Made by a program: the position numbers and the translations under genes. The notes beneath the pieces are model-generated. The model had not been told where the DNA came from and searched no databases. It saw nothing but the letters and a program-made list of their open reading frames with translations. 34,558 nt of DNA from CAYVGO01 sp964450725 (GTDB lineage Bacteria > Bacteroidota > Bacteroidia > Bacteroidales > UBA932): assembly GCA_964450725.1 (NCBI GenBank), contig CAYVGO010000021.1, forward strand, positions 1 through 34,558, given 5' to 3'. This document shows positions 14,189 to 23,279 of the stretch, in pieces. Within the stretch, counting starts at the first letter, position 1, and every line of letters starts with the position of its first letter.

Positions 14189-15409
14189 ATGATAACTATA
14201 GACTTACCCCCAAAAGAGTATCGATACACCGATATTGCTCAGTATTTTTCAGATATTGAGCCGTACCAAGGAGTTGATACCGCAAACCAAACCTATTTCA
14301 GATGTCCTATTTTATCTGAAAATAAAGTGATATTAATCCATCTGCAAAACGGACAATTTGCAGAAGAAGAAAGTTATATGATGCTGGAAGATGGTGTTAT
14401 TATTGCTTCCATCGCTCAATTTAAAGAAAAACATGAGGTTATTTTCAATACACACTTTAATCGCATTGCACAGCAAAACCAAACATTAGTACAACTCAAT
14501 ACTCAATATTTTACAGATGGAGTCGTTGTTTATATTCCGAAAAATGTAGAATTAAAACGGGCAATACAAATTGTCAGTTTGACTGATAATGAAGAATCTT
14601 ATCTTTTTTCACCACGCGTTTTGTGGATTCAGGAAGAAAATTCATCTTGCGATTTGTTTGTATGCAGCCATACTTTTGGCACAAAAAAAATCGTCAATAA
14701 TGCTGTCGTAGAGTTGCATTTGTCGAAAAATGCCATGTTGAATTGCGTAAAAGTACAGAGTGAAAATAATACGGCAGTAAGAATTTGTAATGACTTTTTT
14801 GATTTATATCAATCCAGCAAAGTCAACTATTTTACATTTTCATTACATGGAAAAGTCATCAGAAATAATGCAACGTTTAACTTGAGAGAGCCTGATGCCG
14901 AATGTAATATTTACGGACTGGCTTTTACGGCAAACAACCAGCATGTAGATAATTTTTTAAGAGTAAATCATCTTGTCAAAGGTTGTAAAAGTAAATCACT
15001 TTACAAAAATATTGTATCTGAAACTTCGACCATTGTATTTAATGGTGGTATTCTTGTGGCGAAAGATGCACAAAAAACGGAAGCCTATCAAAGTTCTAAA
15101 GCGATATTGTTATCACCAACCTCGAAAAATTATTCACAGCCCGAACTTGAAATTTATGCCGACGATGTCAAATGTTCTCATGGCGCTACGGTTGGACAAT
15201 TAAACAGTGACGCTTTGTTTTACATGCGTTCGCGAGGAATCAACTTAGATGAAGCCAAACTTTTGCAAATGTGGGGATTTGCATGCGAAGTTTTAGAACA
15301 ATTACCTTCGGACGACTTGCGTGAAAGTATTTCAGTGCAGGTTGACCACCGGTTACGCGGAATGATGAACGGTTGTGAGGAGTGTGAGAGTAAATGTTGT
15401 GTAAAATAA
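14189..15409 (+). CDS. sufD: SufD, Fe-S cluster scaffold component (406 aa)
   Basis: Beta-helix protein that pairs with SufB and SufC in the SUF Fe-S assembly complex. The SufD/SufB-family signature KCSHGATVGQLNSDALFYMR followed by SRGI is at residues ~327-350, after the LREPDAECNIYGL region. Length suits SufD rather than SufB (~480 aa). The C-terminus ends in a Cys-rich tail, GCEECESKCCVK. nadD follows after 7 nt, implying cotranscription. Upstream is an 82-nt spacer after the AbiEii module. Confidence 0.9.
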   Translation: MITIDLPPKEYRYTDIAQYFSDIEPYQGVDTANQTYFRCPILSENKVILIHLQNGQFAEEESYMMLEDGVIIASIAQFKEKHEVIFNTHFNRIAQQNQTLVQLNTQYFTDGVVVYIPKNVELKRAIQIVSLTDNEESYLFSPRVLWIQEENSSCDLFVCSHTFGTKKIVNNAVVELHLSKNAMLNCVKVQSENNTAVRICNDFFDLYQSSKVNYFTFSLHGKVIRNNATFNLREPDAECNIYGLAFTANNQHVDNFLRVNHLVKGCKSKSLYKNIVSETSTIVFNGGILVAKDAQKTEAYQSSKAILLSPTSKNYSQPELEIYADDVKCSHGATVGQLNSDALFYMRSRGINLDEAKLLQMWGFACEVLEQLPSDDLRESISVQVDHRLRGMMNGCEECESKCCVK

Positions 15410-15416
15410 ATGTTAT

Positions 15417-16139
15417 ATGAACGTAGGACTTTTTTTTGGTTCTTTTAATCCTGTCCATAATGGACATTTGACCATTGCTCGGGAAATTATAGAATCTCAG
15501 GTTATGGAGATAGAAGAGGTTTGGTTTGTTATATCTCCTCAAAATCCGTTAAAAAACATAAAATATCTACTGCCGATAGAGCAGCGTTTTTCCATATTGG
15601 AAATGGCGTTGCAGAATAAAGAATATCATCGCTTGAAAATTTGTGATATTGAATTACATTTACCGCAACCGTCTTATACCGTTGATACGCTTAACGTTTT
15701 GAAACAGCAATATCCTTCGGTTCATTTTACAGTCATTGTTGGAGAAGATTGCTTGTCAAAACTTCAACAATGGAAAAATTTTGAAGAATTATCAAAATAT
15801 CCATTTTTGGTTTATCCTCGTGCAGAACAATCCTTACAAACTGTCAACTTCCCTTTTGTGAAGAAAATTGACAAACCGTTACTGCCGATTTCTTCAACTC
15901 AAATCAGAGAAAATGTCCGGCAAGGATTATCTGTTGATAATTTAGTCCCGGCAAATTGTATTCCGTTAATACATTATGTTATAGGATTACAGTTATGGCA
16001 ACACGGACATTTGGCGGAAGCCTATAACGCCATCAGTAAATCTGTAGAAGCCAGTAATGGTGATACGAAATTTACGGAAGCATTATTACTACTGCAACAA
16101 ATTTTAAATTTTGAAAAAACAGTTCCGGAAACATTTTAA
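15417..16139 (+). CDS. nadD: Nicotinate-nucleotide adenylyltransferase NadD (240 aa)
   Basis: Adenylates nicotinate mononucleotide in NAD synthesis. The nucleotidyltransferase signature GLFFGSFNPVHNGH lies at residues 4-17, and the C-terminal ISSTQIRENVRQG (~158) is the expected ISST-x-IR motif. The family core ends at about residue 190 (IPLIHYVI); an additional ~45-residue helical tail follows (EAYNAISKSVEASNGDTKFT), longer than in most NadD. It lies 7 nt after sufD, an uncommon pairing. Confidence 0.93.
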   Translation: MNVGLFFGSFNPVHNGHLTIAREIIESQVMEIEEVWFVISPQNPLKNIKYLLPIEQRFSILEMALQNKEYHRLKICDIELHLPQPSYTVDTLNVLKQQYPSVHFTVIVGEDCLSKLQQWKNFEELSKYPFLVYPRAEQSLQTVNFPFVKKIDKPLLPISSTQIRENVRQGLSVDNLVPANCIPLIHYVIGLQLWQHGHLAEAYNAISKSVEASNGDTKFTEALLLLQQILNFEKTVPETF

Positions 16140-16237
16140 GATTTTGCAGTAAAAGGGTGTATGGAATTTGAAAAAAAAAGAGTACTTTTGTGGTGCTCTT
16201 CAAAAGGAAATATAATAATTTTATTAATCATAGACTT

Positions 16238-16852
16238 ATGGACAATAAATTGCAAGTACTTACCGAAAAATTATATAATGAAGGTCTGCTCAAAGGTCAA
16301 GAAGAAGCAGAGCGAATTGTTGCAGATGCAAAGCAAAAGGCTGACGAAATTATTAAGCAGGCCAAGCAAAATGCCGATAAATTGTTGAAAGAATCACAGC
16401 AAACTGCAGAAACATTGAAAAAATCGGTAGAAAATGAACTTAAAATGGCGGCTAAAAATACGCAGTTAACGTTAAGAAAGCAGATTGAAGATTTAGTCAT
16501 CACAAAAGTACTGTCAGACCAAACTCAAAAAACATTGTGGGATGCTACTTATGTTAAAGATGTTATTAAAATAGCCGTAACGCAATGGAATGCCAACTCA
16601 ACTTCTCCACAATCTTTAGAAGTAACTTTACCGGGTGAAAAACAGAAAGAATTTGAAAAAGTTTTTTCTGAAGCGGCTTTGAAAGAATTGGGAAATGTTG
16701 AAATTGTTTACAATAAAACAACCAAAAGCGGATTTAAAATTGGAGAAAAAGGAGGTTCTTATAAACTTTCATTCGGAGATGAAGATTTCGATTCTCTCTT
16801 CAAATCTTTCATTAAACCTAAATTAAATACATTGTTATTCGGACAATTGTAA
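16238..16852 (+). CDS. V-type ATPase subunit E (204 aa)
   Basis: Peripheral stalk subunit of the membrane-bound V/A-type ATPase. The ATG at 16238 (MDNKLQVLTEKLYNEGLLKG) is preferred; the longer start at 16190 adds 16 residues unlike the family. Residues ~20-90 form a long Ala/Lys/Glu/Gln coiled coil (EEAERIVADAKQKADEIIKQ), and the C-terminal globular part ends in SYKLSFGDEDFDSLF. First gene of a set E - DUF2764 - A - B, the standard order in Bacteroidota. Confidence 0.88.
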   Translation: MDNKLQVLTEKLYNEGLLKGQEEAERIVADAKQKADEIIKQAKQNADKLLKESQQTAETLKKSVENELKMAAKNTQLTLRKQIEDLVITKVLSDQTQKTLWDATYVKDVIKIAVTQWNANSTSPQSLEVTLPGEKQKEFEKVFSEAALKELGNVEIVYNKTTKSGFKIGEKGGSYKLSFGDEDFDSLFKSFIKPKLNTLLFGQL

Positions 16853-16872
16853 AACTAAAAATATTATTTGCT

Positions 16873-17691
16873 GTGAATAGGAATTACTATTATTTAGTTG
16901 CAGGATTGCCCGATATTATTTTTGAAAATGAACAAAAGTCTTTTGATCACTTGTCCATTAAAAATGAAGTTTTAGACGGTGTAAATGATGTTGATAAAAA
17001 AGCCATACGGCAACTTTATTTGCCCTATGATAATGAAAATTTAATTCATCTTTTACTCAAAAAGAAAGATTCTCTATCCAATGAATTCGGAAGTTATACT
17101 CTTGAGCAGTTTTCCGAAGAACCTCAGACCTTACCTCAATATATACAGCAATTTATAGAATTACAAAAAGAACAGCGGGAAAATTCTACTTTACCCGAAA
17201 ATGAATTGTTTGCATTGTTCTACCAAGAAATTCAACAATCCAACAATCAATTTATTCGTCAATGGTTTGCTTTCGACCTTAATATCAGAAATATTTTGAC
17301 TGCATATACTTGCAGAAAAAAAGAGATTGAAAACAGCGGGTATCTTGTAGGTGAAAATGAGTTCAATAATATTTTGAAGAAAAGTATGGCTGCAGACTTT
17401 TCACTCAAAGGTGAATATGACTATGTAGATAAACTTTTGGTCGCCGTAGAAGAAAAAAACTTTTTAGAAAGAGAGCGTAAGTTGGATTTAATACGTTGGA
17501 ATTTTGCCGAAACATTAGTAGAATATGACTATTTCAGTATTAATGTTCTATTATCTTTTCTTATAAAAATACAAATTGTTCACCGTTGGAAATTACTTGA
17601 TACGGAAAAAGGGAAGCAAATTTTTGCCGAAATGATGTCGGTATTGCGTTCCGCCTATCAAGAACCAACAGATTTAATCAATAAAAAATAA
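16873..17691 (+). CDS. DUF2764 family V-ATPase-associated protein (272 aa)
   Basis: Starts at GTG 16873, MNRNYYYLVAGLPDIIFENE, which is the typical opening of DUF2764 proteins, encoded between E and A in Bacteroidota V-ATPase operons. It is thought to occupy the place of a C/d-like subunit linking stalk and rotor; that role is inferred from synteny. The protein is helical and acidic. It begins 20 nt after subunit E. Confidence 0.88.
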   Translation: MNRNYYYLVAGLPDIIFENEQKSFDHLSIKNEVLDGVNDVDKKAIRQLYLPYDNENLIHLLLKKKDSLSNEFGSYTLEQFSEEPQTLPQYIQQFIELQKEQRENSTLPENELFALFYQEIQQSNNQFIRQWFAFDLNIRNILTAYTCRKKEIENSGYLVGENEFNNILKKSMAADFSLKGEYDYVDKLLVAVEEKNFLERERKLDLIRWNFAETLVEYDYFSINVLLSFLIKIQIVHRWKLLDTEKGKQIFAEMMSVLRSAYQEPTDLINKK

Positions 17692-17764
17692 TGATTCATG
17701 AAACGAATATGTGTCAAACAACATTTGAAGTTTCATAAGACCTTAATAAAAAAAATATTTACGT

Positions 17765-19528
17765 ATGAATACAAAAGGTAAAGTAATTGGTATTATTGCC
17801 AACCTTGTTTCTGTAAAAGTTGACGGACCTGTGATGCAAAATGAAATTTGTTTTGTAGAGCATAGTAATGGAAGTAAACTCATGGCAGAGGTCATCAAAA
17901 TTGTTGGAGATACTGCTTTTACTCAGGTTTTTGAAAGTACACGCGGACTAAAAGTCGGAGATAGTGTTGAATTTATGCAACACATGTTGGAAGTAACTTT
18001 AGGGCCGGGAATTTTATCTAAAAGTTATGACGGCTTACAAAATGACCTTGCGAAAATGGAAGGTGTATTTTTAAAGCGTGGAGAATATACAGATCCTTTA
18101 GATAAAGACAGTCGATGGCAATTTACACCGATAGCCAAAATCGGAGATACGGCAACTGCCGGTTCTTGGATTGGTGAGGTGAAAGAGGGTTGGATGGTGC
18201 ATAAAATTATGGTGCCGTTTAAAATGACTGAAGAATATACGGTCAAATTTGTTGCCTCGGAAGGTGAATATGGATTGTATGATAAAATGGCGATAGTGGC
18301 TGACGGTAAAGGAAATGAGCATACAATTACAATGGTACAAAAATGGCCGGTGAAAGTAGCTATTACAGCATACAAAGAAAAACCCCGACCTTTCAAAATC
18401 ATGGAAACCGGAGTTCGTATTATTGACACTTTTAATCCTATGGCGGAAGGTGGTACTGGTTTTATTCCGGGTCCTTTCGGGTGTGGTAAAACTGTATTGC
18501 AGCACGCATTATCCAAACAAGCCGAAGCTGATATGATTATTGTAGCGGCTTGTGGAGAACGTGCCAATGAAGTGGTTGAAATATTTGCCGAATTTCCGGA
18601 ATTAATAGATCCACGAACCGGTAGAAAATTGATGGAACGTACTACTATTATTTGTAATACTTCTAATATGCCAGTAGCTGCACGTGAAGCGTCTGTTTAT
18701 ACGGCAATGACCATTGCTGAATATTACAGAGCGATGGGTTATAAAGTATTATTGTTGGCAGACTCTACTTCTCGCTGGGCACAAGCATTAAGAGAAATGA
18801 GTAATCGATTGGAAGAGTTGCCCGGACAAGATGCTTTCCCAATGGATTTACCTGCGATTATCTCCACTTTCTACGCTCGAGCAGGGTTTGTTTATCTCAA
18901 CAATGGCGAAACCGGTTCTATTACGTTTATTGGAACTGTTTCACCTGCAGGAGGTAATTTAAAAGAACCGGTAACTGAAAGTACGAAAAAGGCTGCGCGT
19001 TGTTTCTACGCATTGTCACAACAGCGAGCCGACAGTAAACGCTATCCTGCAGTAGATCCAATGGATAGTTATTCAAAATACTTGGAGTATCCTGAAATTC
19101 AGGAAAATTTAGTGCAAAAGTTGGGAGAACAATGGGTAAGTATGGTTTATGAAGGGAAAACAATCGTACAAAGAGGTAAAGAGGCTTATGAGCAAATCAA
19201 CATTTTGGGGGATGACAGTGTTCCGGTTGAATATCATGACCGCTTTTGGAAGTCTGAATTGATAGATGCTATTATTTTACAGCAAGATGCGTTTGATAAA
19301 ATAGATTCATCATGTCCTTTAAAAAGACAAAAATACATGTATGAATTGGTGATTGATATTTGTAAGAAAAAATTGTACTTTGCAGATTTTGAAGACTGTA
19401 CGGGTTTTTATAAGCAAATAATCAACCTTTTAAAACAAATGAACTATTGTGAATACGAAGATGTTAGTTTCAACAAATATCTCAATGAATTAAAAACAGC
19501 AGTTCAAAGTAAAGAAGTTTCGGCATAA
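17765..19528 (+). CDS. atpA: V-type ATPase catalytic subunit A (587 aa)
   Basis: Catalytic subunit of the V/A-type ATPase head, coupling ATP to ion translocation. The P-loop is GPFGCGKT at about residues 236-243, and the family-typical insertion region and GERANEVVEIFAEFPEL (~262-278) and DSTSRWAQALREMS (~336) follow. Length matches the family (~580-590). Separated from subunit B by 24 nt (to ATG 19553). Normal order, intact motifs. Confidence 0.96.
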   Translation: MNTKGKVIGIIANLVSVKVDGPVMQNEICFVEHSNGSKLMAEVIKIVGDTAFTQVFESTRGLKVGDSVEFMQHMLEVTLGPGILSKSYDGLQNDLAKMEGVFLKRGEYTDPLDKDSRWQFTPIAKIGDTATAGSWIGEVKEGWMVHKIMVPFKMTEEYTVKFVASEGEYGLYDKMAIVADGKGNEHTITMVQKWPVKVAITAYKEKPRPFKIMETGVRIIDTFNPMAEGGTGFIPGPFGCGKTVLQHALSKQAEADMIIVAACGERANEVVEIFAEFPELIDPRTGRKLMERTTIICNTSNMPVAAREASVYTAMTIAEYYRAMGYKVLLLADSTSRWAQALREMSNRLEELPGQDAFPMDLPAIISTFYARAGFVYLNNGETGSITFIGTVSPAGGNLKEPVTESTKKAARCFYALSQQRADSKRYPAVDPMDSYSKYLEYPEIQENLVQKLGEQWVSMVYEGKTIVQRGKEAYEQINILGDDSVPVEYHDRFWKSELIDAIILQQDAFDKIDSSCPLKRQKYMYELVIDICKKKLYFADFEDCTGFYKQIINLLKQMNYCEYEDVSFNKYLNELKTAVQSKEVSA

Positions 19529-19552
19529 GAATAATCAAAAGTATTGGTCATT

Positions 19553-20872
19553 ATGGAAAAAAAAGCATTTCAACGTATATATAGTAAATTGGAAGGAGTC
19601 ACCAAAGCTACCATATCTTTAAAAGCACAAGGTGTTGCCAATGATGAATTGGCTTTTGTAGGTAATCGGTTGGCACAAGTTGTGAAAATTAATGGAGAAA
19701 CGGTAACACTTCAGGTATTTGCAGGAACAGAAGGTATTGCTACGGATACAGAAGTTGTATTTTTTGGAGAAGTACCTTCGTTAAAAGTAAGTGAAGAATT
19801 ATCTGGACGATTTTTCAATGCTTACGGAAATCCGATTGACGGTGGACCGGAAATTGAAGGAAAAACTCGTGAAATCGGAGGGCCTTCGGTAAATCCCTAT
19901 AGGCGTAAGCAACCTTCGCAATTGATAGCCACAGGAATTGCAGGTATAGATTTAAATAACACTTTGGTTACGGGACAAAAAATTCCGTTTTTTGCTGACC
20001 CAGATCAACCATATAATCAAGTAATGGCTAATGTTGCATTGCGTGCTGAAGCCGATAGAATTATTTTAGGTGGAATGGGATTGACAAATGATGATTTTCT
20101 GTACTTCAAAAATATTTTTGAAAATGCCGGAGCATTAGATCGCATTACATGTTTTGTCAATACAACAGAACAGCCTCCCGTAGAACGGCTGTTGATTCCA
20201 GATATGACTCTTGCTGCTGCAGAATATTTTGCTGTAGATAAAAATGAAAAAGTATTGGTGTTATTAACAGATATGACGCTCTATGCCGATGCTTTGAGTA
20301 TTGTTAGTAATCGTATGGATCAAATTCCGTCAAAAGATTCTATGCCCGGTTCTCTTTATAGTGATTTGGCAAAGATTTATGAAAAAGCAGTACAATTGCC
20401 GGCTGGAGGATCAATTACCATTATTGCGGTTACCACATTAAGTGGAGGAGATATTACACACGCCATTCCTGACAACACAGGATATATTACGGAAGGACAG
20501 TTGTTTTTGCGTAGAGATTCTGATACCGGAAAAGTAATTGTTGACCCTTTCCGTTCCCTGTCACGATTAAAGCAGTTAGTGATAGGAAAACAAACCAGAG
20601 AAGATCATGCTCAGGTGATGAATGCTGCCGTGAGATTATATGCGGATGCTGCTAATGCTAAAACAAAACTTGAAAATGGATTTGATTTAAGTGATTATGA
20701 TGAACGTTCTTTAGCATTTGCTAAAAGTTATTCGGAAGATTTGTTGTCCATAGATATTGATATTGACACAACTGAGATGTTAGACCGATGCTGGGCTTTA
20801 TTTGCCAAACATTTTTCTAAAAATGAAGTAACGATAAAACGTGAATTATTGGATAAATATTGGAAAGCATAG
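19553..20872 (+). CDS. atpB: V-type ATPase subunit B (439 aa)
   Basis: Non-catalytic nucleotide-binding subunit alternating with A in the head. The ATG at 19553 (MEKKAFQRIYSKLEGV) is preferred over an in-frame TTG at 19544. Diagnostic segments: SGRFFNAYGNPIDGGPEI (~86), SVNPYRRKQPSQLIATGI, DDFLYFKNIFENAGALDRI, and SLYSDLAKIYEKAVQLPAGG with SITIIAVTTLSGGDITH. No canonical P-loop, as expected for B. The next gene after 28 nt is a lipoprotein gene, not subunit D, so the usual D-I-K genes are missing here. Confidence 0.96.
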   Translation: MEKKAFQRIYSKLEGVTKATISLKAQGVANDELAFVGNRLAQVVKINGETVTLQVFAGTEGIATDTEVVFFGEVPSLKVSEELSGRFFNAYGNPIDGGPEIEGKTREIGGPSVNPYRRKQPSQLIATGIAGIDLNNTLVTGQKIPFFADPDQPYNQVMANVALRAEADRIILGGMGLTNDDFLYFKNIFENAGALDRITCFVNTTEQPPVERLLIPDMTLAAAEYFAVDKNEKVLVLLTDMTLYADALSIVSNRMDQIPSKDSMPGSLYSDLAKIYEKAVQLPAGGSITIIAVTTLSGGDITHAIPDNTGYITEGQLFLRRDSDTGKVIVDPFRSLSRLKQLVIGKQTREDHAQVMNAAVRLYADAANAKTKLENGFDLSDYDERSLAFAKSYSEDLLSIDIDIDTTEMLDRCWALFAKHFSKNEVTIKRELLDKYWKA

Positions 20873-20900
20873 AAACATTATTCTATATATTTACTAAATT

Positions 20901-22688
20901 ATGAAGTTAAATTTATTTTTTATCTTTTTATGTTCAATTATATTGTTCAATTGTTCGGAAAATTTTAATAAAGATACAGAGGAAAGTTCAACGGCAGAAC
21001 AACGGCTACAAGCAAGAGCGGGGACGCAGCCGTTGGTCTTAGGAAAACAGTTGGAAAACCCTTTTGCCATAGAAAATATGCAGCAAGCCCTTACTGAAAT
21101 ACTTGCTGACTCTGAAGAAAATCTTGCTCAAGCAGGTATCAGAAAAAAATCTGTTGAAAATATTGTTTTAGATGTTACAGATTTATATGTAAAAATGAGA
21201 GCTACAGATTCGCTAAGTGCTTTGGATTTGCAGTTTGATTCAACGTTGACACTTTTTCCGTTTCCATTAGATTATGAAATTCAACAGCGAGGAGATTATT
21301 TGCCAGAGGAGAAGAACAGCAAAAAAGAGTATCCGTGGTATTATACCACCGTTAAGCCGGGTTATACCCCACTACAGAATGTAAAAATGGAATTACTTGC
21401 CGAATTGTTTATTCCCGAACATAGCGATTTATTTACGATAGAAGATGTTGATTCTGATGAGGGTTCAGTAAATACATCGTCAGTAAAACCTACAATGAAT
21501 AAAAATTTTGTCAATGCCTTGCTCACAAAATCCTTTGAACTGACAGGTAACGCCAATCAATTATCAACCACAGAAGAGTCTGGAATAAAATCTAAAGCCA
21601 GTTATACAAACTGTAAAACGTATAGATTTTTATGGGTAAAATGGACTTCTTGCGACACTTACTATAACCCTGAAGGATATATAAAAATCCATACAAATTC
21701 CAACGGTATGCCTGTACCCCTCAAGGGTGTCAAAGTAAGAATGTGGCGATGGTTTTATTATGGTGATGCATGGACAAATTCCAACGGATACTTTAGGCAT
21801 AACGGGCAATGGAATAAGTTGCTGTTGGGAAATGATATGGACTATCATATTATTTTTGAGGGTAATTATCATATTCGATGGACATTGGAAAAAGGTTATC
21901 CGTTTGCGTTTTGGACACAATGGTATGATGCAGGAAAACATAGTCCAGATCGATTTGATTTAACATTTTATACCAACAGTTATTATTGGGGAATCGGTGT
22001 GCAACATACTGCGATTTATGATTTTATAACCAATGCCGTAACTGAAGGATTATCGTTACCTCCTAATAATCTTAAAATATCTACCGGTCCGACAAATGAT
22101 AATGATGGAATTACGAGTTCGGCTCCTATGTTGGCTTCCCATGTTGACTATACTGCGGTATGGGCGTCGATGATAGTAATGTTCCCACAAATTTTTCTTG
22201 TAACGGCGGATCTTGTATTGCAATATAAAAACGAACTTGAATACTATTCAAGTGTTCGCTCTAACACGATACACGAAGTGGCTCATGCGCAGCATTTTCA
22301 GAGAATAAGAAAAGATAAAGGTTTTTGGGGAGCCAGCAATTGGTGGAGTGCTTTGGTCTTTAATGAAACAAGACATACGGCTGCCTCTTTCGGAAAAAAT
22401 TATTATGGTAGTAAAGGTGATGTGGGATGGGAATATATTGCCTTGGCGGAAGGATGGGCAAATTATAGGGAATGGAGAATAGAGGGGAGTTATCCTAGTT
22501 CAGAAAAGTTTGAAGAGCAATATGCACATATGTTTAATGCTTTATATCATATTGGTTGTAGTAATCAAATAATGGAGCGTTGCCTAACTGCTACTTCTGT
22601 GAAGGAGTTTAGGGAAAAGTTAACTTCTTTATATCCTTCTTTGAAGGTTTCAATTGATAATATTATCATTGGGCAAGGATATGAATAA
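20901..22688 (+). CDS. Lipoprotein with HExxH zinc metallopeptidase motif (595 aa)
   Basis: Signal peptide with lipobox L-F-N-C, lipidated Cys18, so it is probably anchored in the outer or inner membrane. Residues ~250-320 include a possible carboxypeptidase-regulatory-like beta domain (PLKGVKVRMW, WTNSNGYFRHNG). The putative active site is H458-E459-V-A-H462 (HEVAHAQHF), with a likely third zinc ligand Glu517 in LAEGWANYREW, the gluzincin arrangement. The length between them (~55 residues) is acceptable for this class. Substrate unknown. It starts 28 nt after the V-ATPase B gene and overlaps a second lipoprotein gene by 8 nt, so the two are probably cotranscribed and may work together. Confidence 0.75.
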   Translation: MKLNLFFIFLCSIILFNCSENFNKDTEESSTAEQRLQARAGTQPLVLGKQLENPFAIENMQQALTEILADSEENLAQAGIRKKSVENIVLDVTDLYVKMRATDSLSALDLQFDSTLTLFPFPLDYEIQQRGDYLPEEKNSKKEYPWYYTTVKPGYTPLQNVKMELLAELFIPEHSDLFTIEDVDSDEGSVNTSSVKPTMNKNFVNALLTKSFELTGNANQLSTTEESGIKSKASYTNCKTYRFLWVKWTSCDTYYNPEGYIKIHTNSNGMPVPLKGVKVRMWRWFYYGDAWTNSNGYFRHNGQWNKLLLGNDMDYHIIFEGNYHIRWTLEKGYPFAFWTQWYDAGKHSPDRFDLTFYTNSYYWGIGVQHTAIYDFITNAVTEGLSLPPNNLKISTGPTNDNDGITSSAPMLASHVDYTAVWASMIVMFPQIFLVTADLVLQYKNELEYYSSVRSNTIHEVAHAQHFQRIRKDKGFWGASNWWSALVFNETRHTAASFGKNYYGSKGDVGWEYIALAEGWANYREWRIEGSYPSSEKFEEQYAHMFNALYHIGCSNQIMERCLTATSVKEFREKLTSLYPSLKVSIDNIIIGQGYE

Positions 22689-23193
22689 TAAGGTTATTGG
22701 TGTGTTCTTTTTATTATTTGCATTGCTTTCTATTCAATGCGATCGTGCTGTTTGGAGTAGAACTGCAGAATTTGTTGTGAAAAATGAAACAGAGAAAACA
22801 TTTTACGTACATATTCAACCTACGGATTTGTTTGCTTATTATAAAGATACATTAAGTGGATACATTGCACCATTTGAAATATTTAAAGGTGAATTTTATC
22901 GTGATAAAATTACACAACAAATGATTAAAGGAGTATTTACAACTGAATTATGTTTATATAATATAAGTGATACAACAACTATTAGAGAAAAAATATTTGG
23001 TGGAAATAACTCATCCGAAGATCAATATAAGTTTGTAGCACCCTATAGTTCTTACGAATCAAAATATTCTATTGAAAAAACTTTTTATGTTGAAACTACT
23101 ACTTTGCGAATTACTGACAGTTTAGTGCAAATCATGTTTAAAGATTACACCATGCTTGAAAAGTTCAAAGACTACTATTTTCAGTCACATTAA
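22681..23193 (+). CDS. Small lipoprotein (170 aa)
   Basis: Starts at ATG 22681, inside the end of the metallopeptidase gene; a longer start at 22654 adds 9 residues before the signal peptide and is unlikely. MNNKVIGVFFLLFALLSIQC gives a lipobox with Cys20. The mature part looks all-beta (AEFVVKNETEKTFYVHIQPT). No family recognised. Translational overlap suggests a partner, cofactor or inhibitor of the metallopeptidase, but that is only inference. Confidence 0.6.
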   Translation: MNNKVIGVFFLLFALLSIQCDRAVWSRTAEFVVKNETEKTFYVHIQPTDLFAYYKDTLSGYIAPFEIFKGEFYRDKITQQMIKGVFTTELCLYNISDTTTIREKIFGGNNSSEDQYKFVAPYSSYESKYSIEKTFYVETTTLRITDSLVQIMFKDYTMLEKFKDYYFQSH

Positions 23194-23204
23194 CAATATT
23201 ACTC

Positions 23205-23242
23205 AGGTATCTATACATCAATTGATTGATGTATAGATACCT
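23205..23242 (+). terminator. Strong 16-bp hairpin before mreB
   Basis: AGGTATCTATACATCA (23205-23220) and TGATGTATAGATACCT (23227-23242) are perfectly complementary around a 6-nt loop. It follows the lipoprotein gene by 12 nt and is followed by TTAATTATTAACC, a weak T-rich run. It most likely ends the transcript from the V-ATPase/lipoprotein genes and separates it from the rod-shape operon. Confidence 0.75.
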
Positions 23243-23279
23243 TAATTATTAACCTCTTGAAAAACGTATAAAACAACTT

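Noticed and set aside
15373..15409. Cys-rich tail of SufD as a novel metal site
   Set aside because: A C-terminal Cys-containing tail is something I associate with Bacteroidota SufD/SufB-type proteins, so it is probably ordinary.
18025..18567. Long minus-strand ORF (180 aa) inside V-ATPase A
   Set aside because: Complete overlap with a highly conserved gene, low-complexity composition and no recognisable domain.
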